This document shows, one piece after another, positions 50,027 to 58,872 of a stretch of 64,000 nt of DNA. Numbering within the stretch: position 1 is the first letter of the stretch; each line of letters begins with the position of its first letter. The stretch comes from Achromobacter sp. AONIH1 (GTDB lineage Bacteria; Pseudomonadota; Gammaproteobacteria; Burkholderiales; Burkholderiaceae_B): the NCBI RefSeq assembly GCF_002902905.1, contig NZ_CP026124.1, positions 1,364,001 through 1,428,000 on the forward strand, read 5' to 3'. The position numbers and the translations under genes are program-made. The notes below the pieces were generated by a model. The model was not told where the DNA came from. It did not search any database and worked only from the letters and a program-made list of their open reading frames with translations.

Positions 50027-50164
50027 GTTGCCTCTCCCTTGGAAAAAGGAACGTTCAGCAACGGCGAATTCAGTATAGGCCCGTGTTTTGGCGTGATCCA
50101 GTCCCGCTTTCGGACGAGGGCGGCGGGGTTTTCCCGGACGGCGCCGGGCGTGTCGGACGGCGGG

Positions 50165-50383
50165 TCAGGCGTGCGCGGGAGCGCGGCGGCCGACGGCCGG
50201 CGCGGCCCGGTCGGCGGCGGGCGGCGCGCCATCAACGGCGCGGCCGTCCGGCAGGATCACGTTGGGGAACAGCGCGCCGGTGCCCATCAGCGCGCCGGCG
50301 GCCATCAGCCAGCGGTGCAGGGTCTGGCCGACGCCTTGCGGGTCGCTGGCGCCGTTTCGGGTGTCCGGTAGGGTAGGGGTCAT
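50165..50383 (-). CDS. Small hypothetical protein with one hydrophobic segment
   Basis: A possible 72-residue protein starting MTPTLPDTRNGASD, with a hydrophobic stretch WLMAAGALMGTGALFPNVIL in the middle and an alanine/proline-rich tail. The ribosome binding site is weak. Codon use is compatible with the host. It could be a single-span membrane peptide or a chance open frame in GC-rich DNA. Confidence 0.3.
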   Translation of the reverse strand: MTPTLPDTRNGASDPQGVGQTLHRWLMAAGALMGTGALFPNVILPDGRAVDGAPPAADRAAPAVGRRAPAHA

Positions 50384-50509
50384 GGATCTGCTCGCGATGC
50401 CGCGCAGGCGCTGCCGCCCGCGGTTTGGGCTGGTGGTGGCAAGCCCAGACTCTAAGCAAGCGTGCGCATCGCCAGCAAGCACTCTTTAGTGATGACGATA
50501 TGCGCGCGC

Positions 50510-50535
50510 CTTATGCCGGCCTCGCATAAGCGCAT
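50510..50535 (+). promoter_or_regulatory. Inverted repeat before the flavin monooxygenase gene, CysB/SsuR-like
   Basis: CTTATGC (50510-50516) and GCATAAG (50524-50530) form a perfect inverted repeat with a seven-base spacer, 112 bases before the start. The right arm continues as ATAAGCGCAT (50526-50535), a 10-base word found again at 52087-52096 before the MetQ-like gene. LysR-type sulfur regulators bind AT-containing dyads of this size. The regulator is not in the window. Confidence 0.5.
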
Positions 50536-50646
50536 GCGCAATCCGTTCTTCCGCGCCGACGCGCGCGGCGATAGGCTGCATGCCTGAACCCCGCCGGGGC
50601 CAGCCGTCGCGCCGGCCCCGGCCAGAAGCCTGGAAGACCGTCCGTC

Positions 50647-52017
50647 ATGACCAAGAAGCAGATCCTGCTCAACGCCTTCAACATGAATTGCGTGGGCCAT
50701 ATCAACCATGGGCTGTGGACGCATCCGCGCGACACGTCCACCGCCTACAAGACACTGGATTACTGGACCGGCCTTGCGCGGCTGCTGGAGCGCGGCCTGT
50801 TCGATGGCCTGTTCCTGGCCGACATCGTCGGCGTGTACGACGTGTACCAGGACTCGGCCGACCTGACCCTGCGCGAATCCATCCAGCTGCCCGTCAACGA
50901 CCCGCTGCTGATCGTGCCGGCCATGGCGGCGGCCACGCGCCACCTGGGCTTTGGCGTCACCGTCAACCTGACCTACGAGGCGCCCTATCTGCTGGCGCGC
51001 CGCTTCTCCACGCTGGACCACCTGACCCAGGGCCGCGTGGGCTGGAACATCGTCACCGGCTACCTGGAGAGCGCGGCGCGCGCCATGGGGCTGTCCGGGC
51101 AGATCGCGCACGACGAGCGCTACGACCGCGCCGACGAATTCCTGGACGTGGCCTATCAGCTGTGGGAAGGCAGCTGGGACGCGGACGCGGTCAAGGCCGA
51201 CAAGCGCGCGCGGGTCTATGCCGATCCCGCCGCCGTGCGCCGGGTGGACCATGCCGGCAAATACTATCGTGTTCAAGGCTATCACCTGGCCGAGCCCTCG
51301 CCGCAGCGCACGCCGGTGCTGTACCAGGCGGGCTCGTCGGGCCGGGGGCTGGCCTTCGCCGCGCGCCATGCCGAATGCGTGTTCGTTTCCAGCCAGACCA
51401 AGGAGGGGCTGCGCAAGCTGGTGTCCGAGCTGCGCGAGGCGGTCGCGCGCGAGGGCCGCGATCCGCGCGACATCAAGTTCTTCATGGGCATCACGGCCGT
51501 CGTCGGGCGAACGGAACGGGAAGCCCGGGACAAGCACGCCGAGTACCTGCGCTACGCCAGTCCCGAGGCTGGCCTGGCGCACTACGCCAGCTCCACCGGC
51601 ATCGATTTTTCCACCTACGCGCCGGACGAGCCGATCCGCTACGTGAAGAACAACGCCATCGAATCCGCCGTGCGCAGCCTGACCGTCGCGCGCACCGACC
51701 GCACGGTGCGCGACCTGCTGGCCGACATGGCGCTGGGCGGGCGCTATCCGGCGTTGGTGGGCAGCGCCGCGCAGGTGGCCGACGAGCTGGAATCCTGGGT
51801 CGCGGAAACCGGCATCGACGGCTTCAACCTGGCGCGCACGGTCACGCCGGAGTGCTATGAGGACTTCATCGACCTCGTGATTCCCGAGCTGCAATCGCGC
51901 GGCTCATACAAGACCGCCTACGCCGACGGCACGTTGCGCGAGAAGCTGTTCGGCGCGGGCCGGGCGGCCTTGCCGGACGTACACGCGGGCGCGCGCGCCC
52001 GGGCCGCCTACGCCTGA
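50647..52017 (+). CDS. NtaA/SnaA/DszA-family FMNH2-dependent monooxygenase
   Basis: A 456-residue luciferase-like (LLM) monooxygenase, usual length for the NtaA/SnaA/DszA branch. Signature segments include DYWTGLARLLERGLFDGLFLAD, FSTLDHLTQGRVGWNIVTGYLESAARAMG and VLYQAGSSGRGLAFAARHAE. These enzymes use reduced FMN from a separate reductase to open or oxidise sulfur or nitrogen compounds. The adjoining SsuE could supply FMNH2. Being at the head of the sulfur island, with its own terminator at 52046, it likely acts on an organosulfur compound such as a sulfone. Substrate is unknown. Confidence 0.82.
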   Translation: MTKKQILLNAFNMNCVGHINHGLWTHPRDTSTAYKTLDYWTGLARLLERGLFDGLFLADIVGVYDVYQDSADLTLRESIQLPVNDPLLIVPAMAAATRHLGFGVTVNLTYEAPYLLARRFSTLDHLTQGRVGWNIVTGYLESAARAMGLSGQIAHDERYDRADEFLDVAYQLWEGSWDADAVKADKRARVYADPAAVRRVDHAGKYYRVQGYHLAEPSPQRTPVLYQAGSSGRGLAFAARHAECVFVSSQTKEGLRKLVSELREAVAREGRDPRDIKFFMGITAVVGRTEREARDKHAEYLRYASPEAGLAHYASSTGIDFSTYAPDEPIRYVKNNAIESAVRSLTVARTDRTVRDLLADMALGGRYPALVGSAAQVADELESWVAETGIDGFNLARTVTPECYEDFIDLVIPELQSRGSYKTAYADGTLREKLFGAGRAALPDVHAGARARAAYA

Positions 52018-52045
52018 ACGCGCGGCGCGCATGCGTGGCAGATAA

Positions 52046-52072
52046 CCGGCGCCGCAAGGCGCCGGCTTTGCT
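52046..52072 (+). terminator. Terminator after the flavin monooxygenase gene
   Basis: CCGGCGCC (52046-52053) pairs with GGCGCCGG (52058-52065) around a GCAA tetraloop, followed by CTTTGCTT. It lies 28 bases after the stop and separates this gene from the next unit. Confidence 0.65.
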
Positions 52073-52086
52073 TAGAACCCCAGGCG

Positions 52087-52156
52087 ATAAGCGCATATTT
52101 CCCGAAGTGGGTTGCTGTCCATGCGGTGCAAGCGCGGCCACATAAGGCACATAAGG
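52087..52156 (+). promoter_or_regulatory. Control region of the metQ-like/ssu unit
   Basis: ATAAGCGCAT (52087-52096) repeats the word at 50526-50535. CACATAAGG occurs twice in tandem at 52139-52147 and 52148-52156. Repeated ATAAG half-sites in both promoters of the sulfur island suggest one sulfur-limitation activator, such as a CysB/Cbl/SsuR-type protein. This is inference from repeats. Confidence 0.45.
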
Positions 52157-52237
52157 TCATGCCGACTAAGTATTTTTCGGCGCGCAAACGCGATGACAGA
52201 ATCGTCCCGTCTCCTGTCCCATCCTGGAATCGAAACG

Positions 52238-53038
52238 ATGTCTACCCTGATCCGCCTGCTGTCCGTCGCCGTCCTGGCCACCGCCTTCACCGCCGGCGCG
52301 CAAGCGCAGCAAAAGTCCTCCATCAGCGTCGGCATTTCCGTCGGCACGACCGAGAAGATCTTCGACGTGGTCAAGCAGGTCGCGGCCCGCGACGGACTGG
52401 AGATCAAGCTGGTCAAGTTCAATGACTACCAGCTGCCCAATGCCGCGCTGAACGCCGGCGACCTGGACGCCAACGCCTTCCAGCACAAGCCCTTCTTGGA
52501 CAACCAGATCAAGGCGCGCGGCTTCGACATCGTGCCGGTGGGGCTGACCGTCACCGCGCCGCTGGGCTTCTATTCGCGCAAGATCAAGGCGCTGGGCGAC
52601 CTGCCCGAGGGCGCTTCGGTGGGCATCCAGAACGACCCGTCCAACGGCAACCGCGCGCTGCGCCTGCTGGCGGCGTACAAGCTGATCACGCTCAAGCCCG
52701 AGGCCGAGCAGAAGAACAACGCCACGCCGCAGGACGTGGTGTCCAACCCGCGCAAGCTCAAGCTGGTGCCGCTGGACGCGGCGCAGTTGCCGCGCTCGCT
52801 CGATGATCTGACCGCCGCCGCCATCAACAACGACTATGCCGACCAGGCCGGCCTGGTGCCGGCGCGCGACGCCATTGGCCGCGAAGCCGCCGATGGTCCC
52901 TACGCCAACCTGATCGCGGTGCGCGCCAAGGACCGCGACCAGCCCTGGGTCAAGAAGCTGGTGGCGGCTTACCAGTCGCCCGAGGTCCGCGCCTTCATCG
53001 AGAAAGAATTCAAGGGCTCGCTGGTGCCCGCGTTCTGA
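52238..53038 (+). CDS. MetQ/NlpA-family periplasmic binding protein (first copy)
   Basis: A 266-residue ABC substrate-binding protein. Signal peptide MSTLIRLLSVAVLATAFTAG is cleaved near AQAQ; there is no lipobox, so the protein is soluble in the periplasm, unlike E. coli MetQ. Family motifs include GTTEKIFDVVKQVAARDGL, KFNDYQLPNAALNAGDLDANAF and VGIQNDPSNGNRALRLL. It has no ATPase or permease beside it and may share MetN-MetI at 58063-59534, which has its own binding protein. ATG 52238 is the best start by signal peptide; the frame is open further upstream. Ligand is probably a methionine derivative or another organosulfur compound. Confidence 0.82.
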   Translation: MSTLIRLLSVAVLATAFTAGAQAQQKSSISVGISVGTTEKIFDVVKQVAARDGLEIKLVKFNDYQLPNAALNAGDLDANAFQHKPFLDNQIKARGFDIVPVGLTVTAPLGFYSRKIKALGDLPEGASVGIQNDPSNGNRALRLLAAYKLITLKPEAEQKNNATPQDVVSNPRKLKLVPLDAAQLPRSLDDLTAAAINNDYADQAGLVPARDAIGREAADGPYANLIAVRAKDRDQPWVKKLVAAYQSPEVRAFIEKEFKGSLVPAF

Positions 53039-53084
53039 CGCGTCCGGCAGTCTTTTCCGCATCCCTGACATCCGGCGACACACC

Positions 53085-53678
53085 ATGAGCATCATCACCC
53101 TGGCGGGCAGCCCGTCGCAGCGTTCCCGTTCCTCCGCCCTGCTGCGCCACGCCGCCAACCGGCTGCGCGCGGGCGGCTGGAACATCGGCGAACTGGGCCT
53201 GCGCGACATTCCCGCCGAAGAGCTGATCGAGGGCCACTACGCCAGCCCCGCCGCCGGCGCGCTGCGCGCCCGCGTCGCGGCCGCCGACGCGGTGCTGATC
53301 TCCACACCGGTCTACAAGGCCTCGTTCGCCGGCGGCCTGAAGGCCGTGTTGGACCTGCTGGACGAGAAGGCGCTGGCCGGCAAGGTGGTGCTGCCCATCG
53401 CCACCGGCGGCAGCCCGGCGCATCTGCTGGCGCTGGAATACGGCCTCAAGCCCGTGTTGTCCGCGCTGGGCGCGCGCCACATCCTGGCCGGCGTGTACGC
53501 CACCGACAAGCAGGTGCGCGTCGACGAGGCCGGCCAGCCCCATATCGACGACGACGTGCGGCAGCGGCTGGAGGACTCGGTCGACCGGCTGTCCGAACAA
53601 TTGCGTCCGCATGCCTATGTCGCCAATGAAGCCTATGACCTGGGCCGGCTGGCGCTGGCCGGCGGCTTCAGCGTCTGA
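53085..53678 (+). CDS. ssuE: NAD(P)H-dependent FMN reductase SsuE
   Basis: A 197-residue flavodoxin-fold reductase that supplies FMNH2 to the SsuD monooxygenase and perhaps to the LLM enzyme at 50647. It opens with MSIITLAGSPSQRSRSSALL, the FMN phosphate loop, and has STPVYKASFAGGLKAVLDLL and IATGGSPAHLLALEYGLKPV, all typical of SsuE. It lies 46 bases after the MetQ-like gene and 15 before ssuA, so all three are likely cotranscribed. Confidence 0.93.
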   Translation: MSIITLAGSPSQRSRSSALLRHAANRLRAGGWNIGELGLRDIPAEELIEGHYASPAAGALRARVAAADAVLISTPVYKASFAGGLKAVLDLLDEKALAGKVVLPIATGGSPAHLLALEYGLKPVLSALGARHILAGVYATDKQVRVDEAGQPHIDDDVRQRLEDSVDRLSEQLRPHAYVANEAYDLGRLALAGGFSV

Positions 53679-53693
53679 ACCGGAAACCCGCAC

Positions 53694-54659
53694 ATGAACC
53701 CATTTCCTTCCGCCATCCGCCGCGCCTTGCTGCGCGGCCTGCTGGGCCTGTTGGGCGCGGCGCTGCTGGCGCCGGTCGCGCAGGCGCAGGACGGCAAGAC
53801 GCTGCGCATCGGCTTTCAGAAATACGGCACGCTCACCATCGTCAAGGCGCTGGGCACGCTGGACAAGCGCCTGGCCGAGCAGGGCGTGACGGTGAAGTGG
53901 ACCGAGTTCCCCGCCGGCCCGCAATTGCTGGAAGGCCTGAACGTGGGCTCGATCGACTTCGGCACAGTGGGCGAGGCCCCGCCGATCTTCGCTCAGGCCG
54001 CCGGCGCGGCGCTGGTGTACGTGGGCAGCGAGCCCGCCGCGCCCGCCAGCGAGGCCATCCTGGTGCCCAAGGATTCGCCGCTGCGCGGTGTGGCCGACCT
54101 GAAGGGCAGAAAGGTCGCGCTGAACAAGGGCTCGAACGTGCACTACCTGCTCGTCAAGCAGCTGGAGCGCGCGGGCGTGGCCTACCGCGACGTGAACGTG
54201 GTCTACCTCACGCCGTCGGACGCGCGCGCCGCCTTCGAGCGCGGCGCGATCGACGCCTGGGTCATCTGGGATCCGTTCCAGGCCGCCGCCGAGAAACAGC
54301 TGGGCGCGCGTGTGCTGGCCGACGGCGCCGGCGTGGTCAAGAACTACCAGTTCTTCCTGGCCACCAGTGGCTACGAGAAGGCGCATCCGCAGATCATCCA
54401 GACCGTGCTGGACGAAGTGCGCAAGGGCGATCTGTGGGCGCGCGACCACCGCGCCGAAAGCGTGGCCCTGCTGCAGCCGGTGCTGGGCCTGGACCGCGAG
54501 ATCGTGGAGCTGGCCGCGAGCCGGCTGGCCTATGGCGTGCAGCCGATCACGCGCGAGGTGCTGCTGGAACAGCAGCAGGTGGCGGACGCCTTCCATGCGC
54601 TCAAGCTCATCCCCAAACCGCTCAACGTATTCGACGCCGCTCCATCAATACTGAAATGA
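53694..54659 (+). CDS. ssuA: Aliphatic sulfonate ABC transporter, binding protein SsuA
   Basis: A 321-residue periplasmic binding protein with signal peptide ending APVAQAQ. Segments TLRIGFQKYGTLTIVKALG, VGSIDFGTVGEAPPIFAQAA and NKGSNVHYLLVKQLERAG are those of the SsuA/TauA family. It captures alkanesulfonates for the SsuBC transporter. It is 15 bases from ssuE; a 134-base gap with a REP-like element separates it from ssuD. Confidence 0.92.
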   Translation: MNPFPSAIRRALLRGLLGLLGAALLAPVAQAQDGKTLRIGFQKYGTLTIVKALGTLDKRLAEQGVTVKWTEFPAGPQLLEGLNVGSIDFGTVGEAPPIFAQAAGAALVYVGSEPAAPASEAILVPKDSPLRGVADLKGRKVALNKGSNVHYLLVKQLERAGVAYRDVNVVYLTPSDARAAFERGAIDAWVIWDPFQAAAEKQLGARVLADGAGVVKNYQFFLATSGYEKAHPQIIQTVLDEVRKGDLWARDHRAESVALLQPVLGLDREIVELAASRLAYGVQPITREVLLEQQQVADAFHALKLIPKPLNVFDAAPSILK

Positions 54660-54669
54660 AGCCCACCCC

Positions 54670-54757
54670 CGAAACGCTGCGCGCTTCCCCCTCTAGGGGG
54701 CATGCCTACGGACCGGCAAAGCCGGCTCCGCGGCATCCCGATGACGCGGCGACGGTG
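54670..54757. repeat. REP-like palindromic element between ssuA and ssuD
   Basis: Contains CGCTGCGCGCTTCCCCC then TCTA and GGGGG (stem 54687-54691 with 54696-54700), followed by a nested structure ATGCC...CCGGC-AAA-GCCGG...GGCAT. The design, short G/C stems in series, resembles the element at 24197-24252 and intergenic repeats common in this group. It may stabilise the upstream mRNA. Boundaries are approximate. Confidence 0.45.
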
Positions 54758-54793
54758 TGATGCACAACTGAAATGCACTAGGAAAGGATTTTC

Positions 54794-55966
54794 ATGGACG
54801 TTTTCTGGTTCATCCCCACGCACGGCGATTCGCGTTACCTCGGCACCAGCCTGGGCGCGCGCGAGGCCGGTTACGACTACTTCCGGCAGGTGGCCGTGGC
54901 CGCCGATACGCTGGGCTACGACGGCGTGCTGCTGCCCACCGGCCGCTCCTGCGAAGACGCCTGGGTGGTGGCCTCCAGCCTGATCGGCGCGACCAGCCGG
55001 CTCAAGTTCCTGGTGGCGATACGCCCCGGCGTCAGCTCGCCGCAGTTCTCAGCGCGCATGGCCGCCACCTTCGACCGCCTGTCGCAAGGGCGTCTGCTGG
55101 TCAACGTGGTGACGGGTGGCGATCCCGGCGAACTGGAAGGCGACGGCGTGTTCGTCAGCCATGACGAGCGCTACGCCATCACCGCCGACTACCTGAAGAT
55201 CTGGCGCGGCATCCTGGCCGCCAGCCACGAGGGCGCGGGCTACAGCCATGACGGCGAAAAGCTGGTGTCCAAGGGCGGCAAGGTGCTGTATCCGCCCACG
55301 CAGAAGCCGTATCCGCCGCTGTATTTCGGCGGCTCGTCCGAGGCCGCGCACGAGCTGGCGGCCGAGCAGCTGGACGTGTACCTGACCTGGGGCGAGCCGC
55401 CCGAGGCCGTGGCCCGCAAGATCGCCGATGTGCGCGAGCGCGCGGCGCGCCACGGACGCAGCGTGAAGTTCGGCATCCGGCTGCACGTGATCGTGCGCGA
55501 GACCGAGGCGGCGGCCTGGGCCGCCGCCGACGAGCTGATCAGCCATCTGAGCGAGGACACGGTGAACGCCGCGCAGGCGGCCTTCGCCAGGATGGATTCG
55601 GAAGGCCAGCGGCGCATGGCCGCGCTGCATGGCGGCAAGCTCGACGATGGCCGGGGCGGCCGCTCGCATCTGGAGATTGCCCCCAACCTGTGGGCCGGCG
55701 TGGGCCTGGTGCGCGGCGGCGCGGGCACGGCCCTGGTGGGCGACCCGCAGACCGTGGCGGCGCGCATCCAGGAGTACGCCGAGCTGGGCATCGACACCTT
55801 CATCTTCTCGGGCTATCCGCACCTGGAAGAGTCGTACCGCTTCGCCGAGCTGGTGTTTCCGCTGCTGCCCGGCAAGGGCCGTGGCCGCCAGGGCAATCCG
55901 GTGCTGACCGGCCCGTTCGGCGAGGTCATGGCCACCGAGCTGGTGCCGAAGGTCGCGGCCAGCTGA
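54794..55966 (+). CDS. ssuD: FMNH2-dependent alkanesulfonate monooxygenase SsuD
   Basis: A 390-residue LLM-family enzyme that cleaves alkanesulfonates to an aldehyde and sulfite using FMNH2 and O2. It begins [19 protein letters not shown] and contains [20 protein letters not shown] (the conserved cysteine), [39 protein letters not shown] and [20 protein letters not shown], all SsuD landmarks. The stop overlaps the ssuC start by one base. Sulfite produced could be assimilated or, when in excess, oxidised by SorAB. Confidence 0.96.
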   Translation: MDVFWFIPTHGDSRYLGTSLGAREAGYDYFRQVAVAADTLGYDGVLLPTGRSCEDAWVVASSLIGATSRLKFLVAIRPGVSSPQFSARMAATFDRLSQGRLLVNVVTGGDPGELEGDGVFVSHDERYAITADYLKIWRGILAASHEGAGYSHDGEKLVSKGGKVLYPPTQKPYPPLYFGGSSEAAHELAAEQLDVYLTWGEPPEAVARKIADVRERAARHGRSVKFGIRLHVIVRETEAAAWAAADELISHLSEDTVNAAQAAFARMDSEGQRRMAALHGGKLDDGRGGRSHLEIAPNLWAGVGLVRGGAGTALVGDPQTVAARIQEYAELGIDTFIFSGYPHLEESYRFAELVFPLLPGKGRGRQGNPVLTGPFGEVMATELVPKVAAS

Positions 55967-56748
55967 TGAGCGCCCGACCCGAACGCGGCTGGCGCGCGGC
56001 GCTGGCGCCCTGGCTGGTGCCGCTGGGCATCCTGGCGCTGTGGCAGCTGGCGGCGCAGGCCGGCTGGCTGTCATCGCGCATCCTGCCCGCGCCCTCGGCC
56101 GTGGCCGCCGCGGCCTGGTCGCTGGCCGTGTCGGGCGAGCTGTGGCTGCATCTGCGCGTCAGCGCGCTGCGCGCCTTGTGGGGCCTGTTGCTGGGCGGCG
56201 GGCTGGGCCTGGCGCTGGGCCTGCTGAATGGCGCGTCGCGCCGCGCCGAGACGCTGCTGGACACCACGCTGCAGATGATCCGCAACATTCCCGTGCTGGC
56301 GCTGATCCCGCTGTTCATCCTCTGGTTCGGCATCGAAGAGACCGCCAAGCTGGCGCTGCTGTCGGTGGGCGTGTTCTTTCCCGTTTATCTCAACACGTTC
56401 CACGGCATCCGCTCGGTGGATCCGGCGCTGATCGAAATGGGCCGGTCCTATGGCCTGAGCGGCTGGCGCCTGTACCGCGACGTGATCCTGCCCGGCGCGC
56501 TGCCGTCCATGCTGGTGGGCCTGCGCTTCGCGCTGGGCCTGGTGTGGGTGGTGCTGATCGTGACCGAGACCATCTCGGCGCAGTCCGGCATCGGCTACAT
56601 GACCATGAACGCGCGCGAGTTCCTGCAGACCGACGTGGTGCTGCTGGGCATCCTGCTCTACGCGCTGCTGGGCAAGGGCGCGGACGCGCTGGCCCGCGCG
56701 CTGGAGCGGCGCCTGCTGCGCTGGAACCCCGCTTACCGGCCGGCCTGA
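55966..56748 (+). CDS. ssuC: Aliphatic sulfonate ABC transporter permease SsuC
   Basis: A 260-residue permease with about six helices. The ABC-permease EAA loop is visible in FHGIRSVDPALIEMGRSYGL and following GWRLYRDVILPGALPSMLVG. ATG 55966 overlaps the ssuD stop (TGATG). It should pair with SsuB, which is not next to it but 3.7 kb downstream after sfnB and metNIQ, an unusual split. Transport is driven by SsuB with SsuA as binding protein. Confidence 0.93.
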   Translation: MSARPERGWRAALAPWLVPLGILALWQLAAQAGWLSSRILPAPSAVAAAAWSLAVSGELWLHLRVSALRALWGLLLGGGLGLALGLLNGASRRAETLLDTTLQMIRNIPVLALIPLFILWFGIEETAKLALLSVGVFFPVYLNTFHGIRSVDPALIEMGRSYGLSGWRLYRDVILPGALPSMLVGLRFALGLVWVVLIVTETISAQSGIGYMTMNAREFLQTDVVLLGILLYALLGKGADALARALERRLLRWNPAYRPA

Positions 56749-56769
56749 GCCGGCCCTCTAGGAGTGATG

Positions 56770-58011
56770 ATGGCCAAGACCCAAACCGTGCAGGACGCGC
56801 GCCGCGACGACGGCGCGGGCGCCGCTTCCGGACGCGCGGCCGACGCGCCGCCGCCCACGCCGGCCGAGGCGCTGGAAACGCTGGCGCAGGCGCTGGCCGC
56901 CACCGCCGTCGAGCGCGACCGCCAGGGCGGACATGCCGCCCGCGAGCGCGAACTGATCCGCCAGAGCGGCCTGCTGCGGCTGTCGGTGCCGACCGCGTAT
57001 GGCGGGGCCGGCGCCAGTTGGTCGACGGTCCTGGGCGCCGTGCGCCGGCTGGCCCAGGCCGACAGCGCGCTGGCGCATGTATTCGGTTTCCACCATCTGC
57101 AGGTGGCCGGGGTGCTGCTCTACGGCACGCCCGAGCAGCATGCCTACTTCCTGGAACCGACCGTGGCGCGCAACCTGTTCTGGGGCAATGCGCTCAATCC
57201 GCTGGACCGCCGCGTGGTCGCGCGCGCCGAGCTGGACGGCTATCGCATCGACGGCGTCAAGAGCTTCAGCTCGGGCTCGGTGGGCTCGGACCTGCTGACC
57301 TTCTCGGCCTGGCACAAGCCGTCCGGCACGGCGCTGATCGCCGCGCTGCCGACGCGCGTCGAGGGCATCACCGTCAATCCGGACTGGGACGCCTTCGGCC
57401 AGCGCCAGACCGACAGCGGCACGGTGCGCTTCGACCATGTGCGGCTCGAGCCCGTGCAGGTGCTGCAGGCGCCGGGCGCCACGCCGACCGCGCGCGCCAC
57501 GCTGCGCTCGCAGGTGGCGCAGCTGATCATGACCAATCTGTACCTGGGCATCGCGCAGGGCGCATACCAGGACGCGCGCGGCTATGTGCGCGACGCCGCC
57601 CGGCCGTGGTTCGCCTCGGGCGTGGAGCGCCACGCCGACGATCCCTATGTGCAGGAGCGCTTCGGCGAGTTCTGGCTGTCGCTGCAGGCGGCCCGCGCGC
57701 TGGCCGACCAGGCGGCGCAGGCGCTGGACGAGGCGCTGGCGCGCGGCCCGTCCGTCACCGCCGAGGAGCGCGGCCGCGTCGCCGTGGCCGGCGCCCAGGC
57801 CAAGGTGCTGGCGCATCGCGCCGCGCTGTCGGTGGGCGCCGAGCTGTTCGACGTGACCGGCGCCAGCTCCACCCACAACCGCCACGGCCTGGACCGCCAC
57901 TGGCGCAACGCGCGCGTGCACACGCTGCACGATCCCGTGGCCTACAAGATCCGCGACCTGGGCCGCTACGCGCTGCTGGATCAGCTGCCCGAACCCACGC
58001 CGTATTCCTGA
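56770..58011 (+). CDS. sfnB: SfnB/DszC-family flavin-dependent oxidoreductase
   Basis: A 413-residue acyl-CoA dehydrogenase-fold protein of the SfnB/DszC sulfur-acquisition group. Segments LIRQSGLLRLSVPTAYGGAG, ADSALAHVFGFHHLQVAGVL, FWGNALNPLDRRVVARAELD and VSVGAELFDVTGASSTHNRHGLDRHWRNARVHTLHDP (split by shorter motifs) place it there. Such enzymes use reduced flavin to oxidise sulfur compounds, for example dimethyl sulfone use in Pseudomonas. ATG 56770 has AGGAG five bases upstream; ATG 56767 and GTG 56764 are too close. It sits between ssuC and the metNIQ-type genes. Confidence 0.85.
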   Translation: MAKTQTVQDARRDDGAGAASGRAADAPPPTPAEALETLAQALAATAVERDRQGGHAARERELIRQSGLLRLSVPTAYGGAGASWSTVLGAVRRLAQADSALAHVFGFHHLQVAGVLLYGTPEQHAYFLEPTVARNLFWGNALNPLDRRVVARAELDGYRIDGVKSFSSGSVGSDLLTFSAWHKPSGTALIAALPTRVEGITVNPDWDAFGQRQTDSGTVRFDHVRLEPVQVLQAPGATPTARATLRSQVAQLIMTNLYLGIAQGAYQDARGYVRDAARPWFASGVERHADDPYVQERFGEFWLSLQAARALADQAAQALDEALARGPSVTAEERGRVAVAGAQAKVLAHRAALSVGAELFDVTGASSTHNRHGLDRHWRNARVHTLHDPVAYKIRDLGRYALLDQLPEPTPYS

Positions 58012-58062
58012 CCCCAGGCCTGTCCCGATGATGAACCGACCGCCATTTCCCGGATTTACCCG

Positions 58063-58872
58063 ATGACCCAGAGCGCGACGCTTTCCCCGCTTTCCGCCGT
58101 GCCCCAGCCCGTGATCCGGCTGGACGCCGTGAGCAAATCCTTCCGCCTGCCGGCGGGCCGCTTCGACGCGGTTTGCGACGTGTCGCTGTCGATCCGCGCC
58201 GGCGACACCTTCGGCATCATCGGCAAGAGCGGCGCCGGCAAGTCCACGCTGCTGCGCCTGATCAACCTGCTGGAGCGGCCCGACCACGGCGCCGTGTACG
58301 TGGCCGGCACCGAGCTGACCGGCCTGGGCAAGTCCGCGCTGCGCGCCGCGCGCCAGAACATCGGCATGATCTTCCAGCAGTTCAACCTGCTGCAGAACGA
58401 GACCGTGTTCGAGAACGTCGCCTTCCCGCTGCGCGTGCACGGCGGCCGCAACCGCGAACAGATCGCCGCGCGGGTGCGCGAGTGTCTGGAGATCGTGGGG
58501 CTGGCGGACAAGTCCGCCAGCCATCCGGCGCAGCTGTCCGGCGGCCAGAAGCAGCGCGTGGCCATCGCCCGCGCGCTGGCCAGCGAACCGGCGGTGCTGC
58601 TGTGCGACGAGCCCACCTCCGCGCTGGATCCCGAAACCACCCGCTCGGTGCTGGGCGTGCTGCGCGACATCAACCGGCGGCTGGGCGTGACCATCGTCAT
58701 CGTGACGCACGAGCTGGCCGTGGTGCGCGCGCTGTGCCGCCATGTGGCGGTGATGGAGAACGGCCGCGTGCTGGAGCAGGCCGAGATCACGGGCGCGCAC
58801 GTGAACCTGAGTTCGGCGCTGGGGCGCGAACTCATCCGCGAGGCCGCCCATCCCTATGAAGAGGTGGCGTGA
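58063..58872 (+). CDS. metN: MetN-type ABC ATPase lacking the regulatory domain
   Basis: A 269-residue ATPase with Walker A GKSGAGKST, the signature LSGGQKQR, and Walker B LLCDEPTSALD. The sequence TVFENVAFPLRVHG is typical of MetN. E. coli MetN has about 343 residues with a C-terminal NIL domain through which cytosolic methionine blocks transport; here the protein stops soon after the ATPase domain. Transport would therefore not be feedback-inhibited in that way. The stop overlaps metI by one base. It probably works with MetI and one or both MetQ-like proteins. Confidence 0.88.
   Translation: MTQSATLSPLSAVPQPVIRLDAVSKSFRLPAGRFDAVCDVSLSIRAGDTFGIIGKSGAGKSTLLRLINLLERPDHGAVYVAGTELTGLGKSALRAARQNIGMIFQQFNLLQNETVFENVAFPLRVHGGRNREQIAARVRECLEIVGLADKSASHPAQLSGGQKQRVAIARALASEPAVLLCDEPTSALDPETTRSVLGVLRDINRRLGVTIVIVTHELAVVRALCRHVAVMENGRVLEQAEITGAHVNLSSALGRELIREAAHPYEEVA

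Noticed and set aside
54670..54757. Intrinsic terminator of ssuA
   Set aside because: Several nested GC hairpins but no U-run, and the organisation resembles a REP-like repeat; ssuD has only a weak independent promoter signal.
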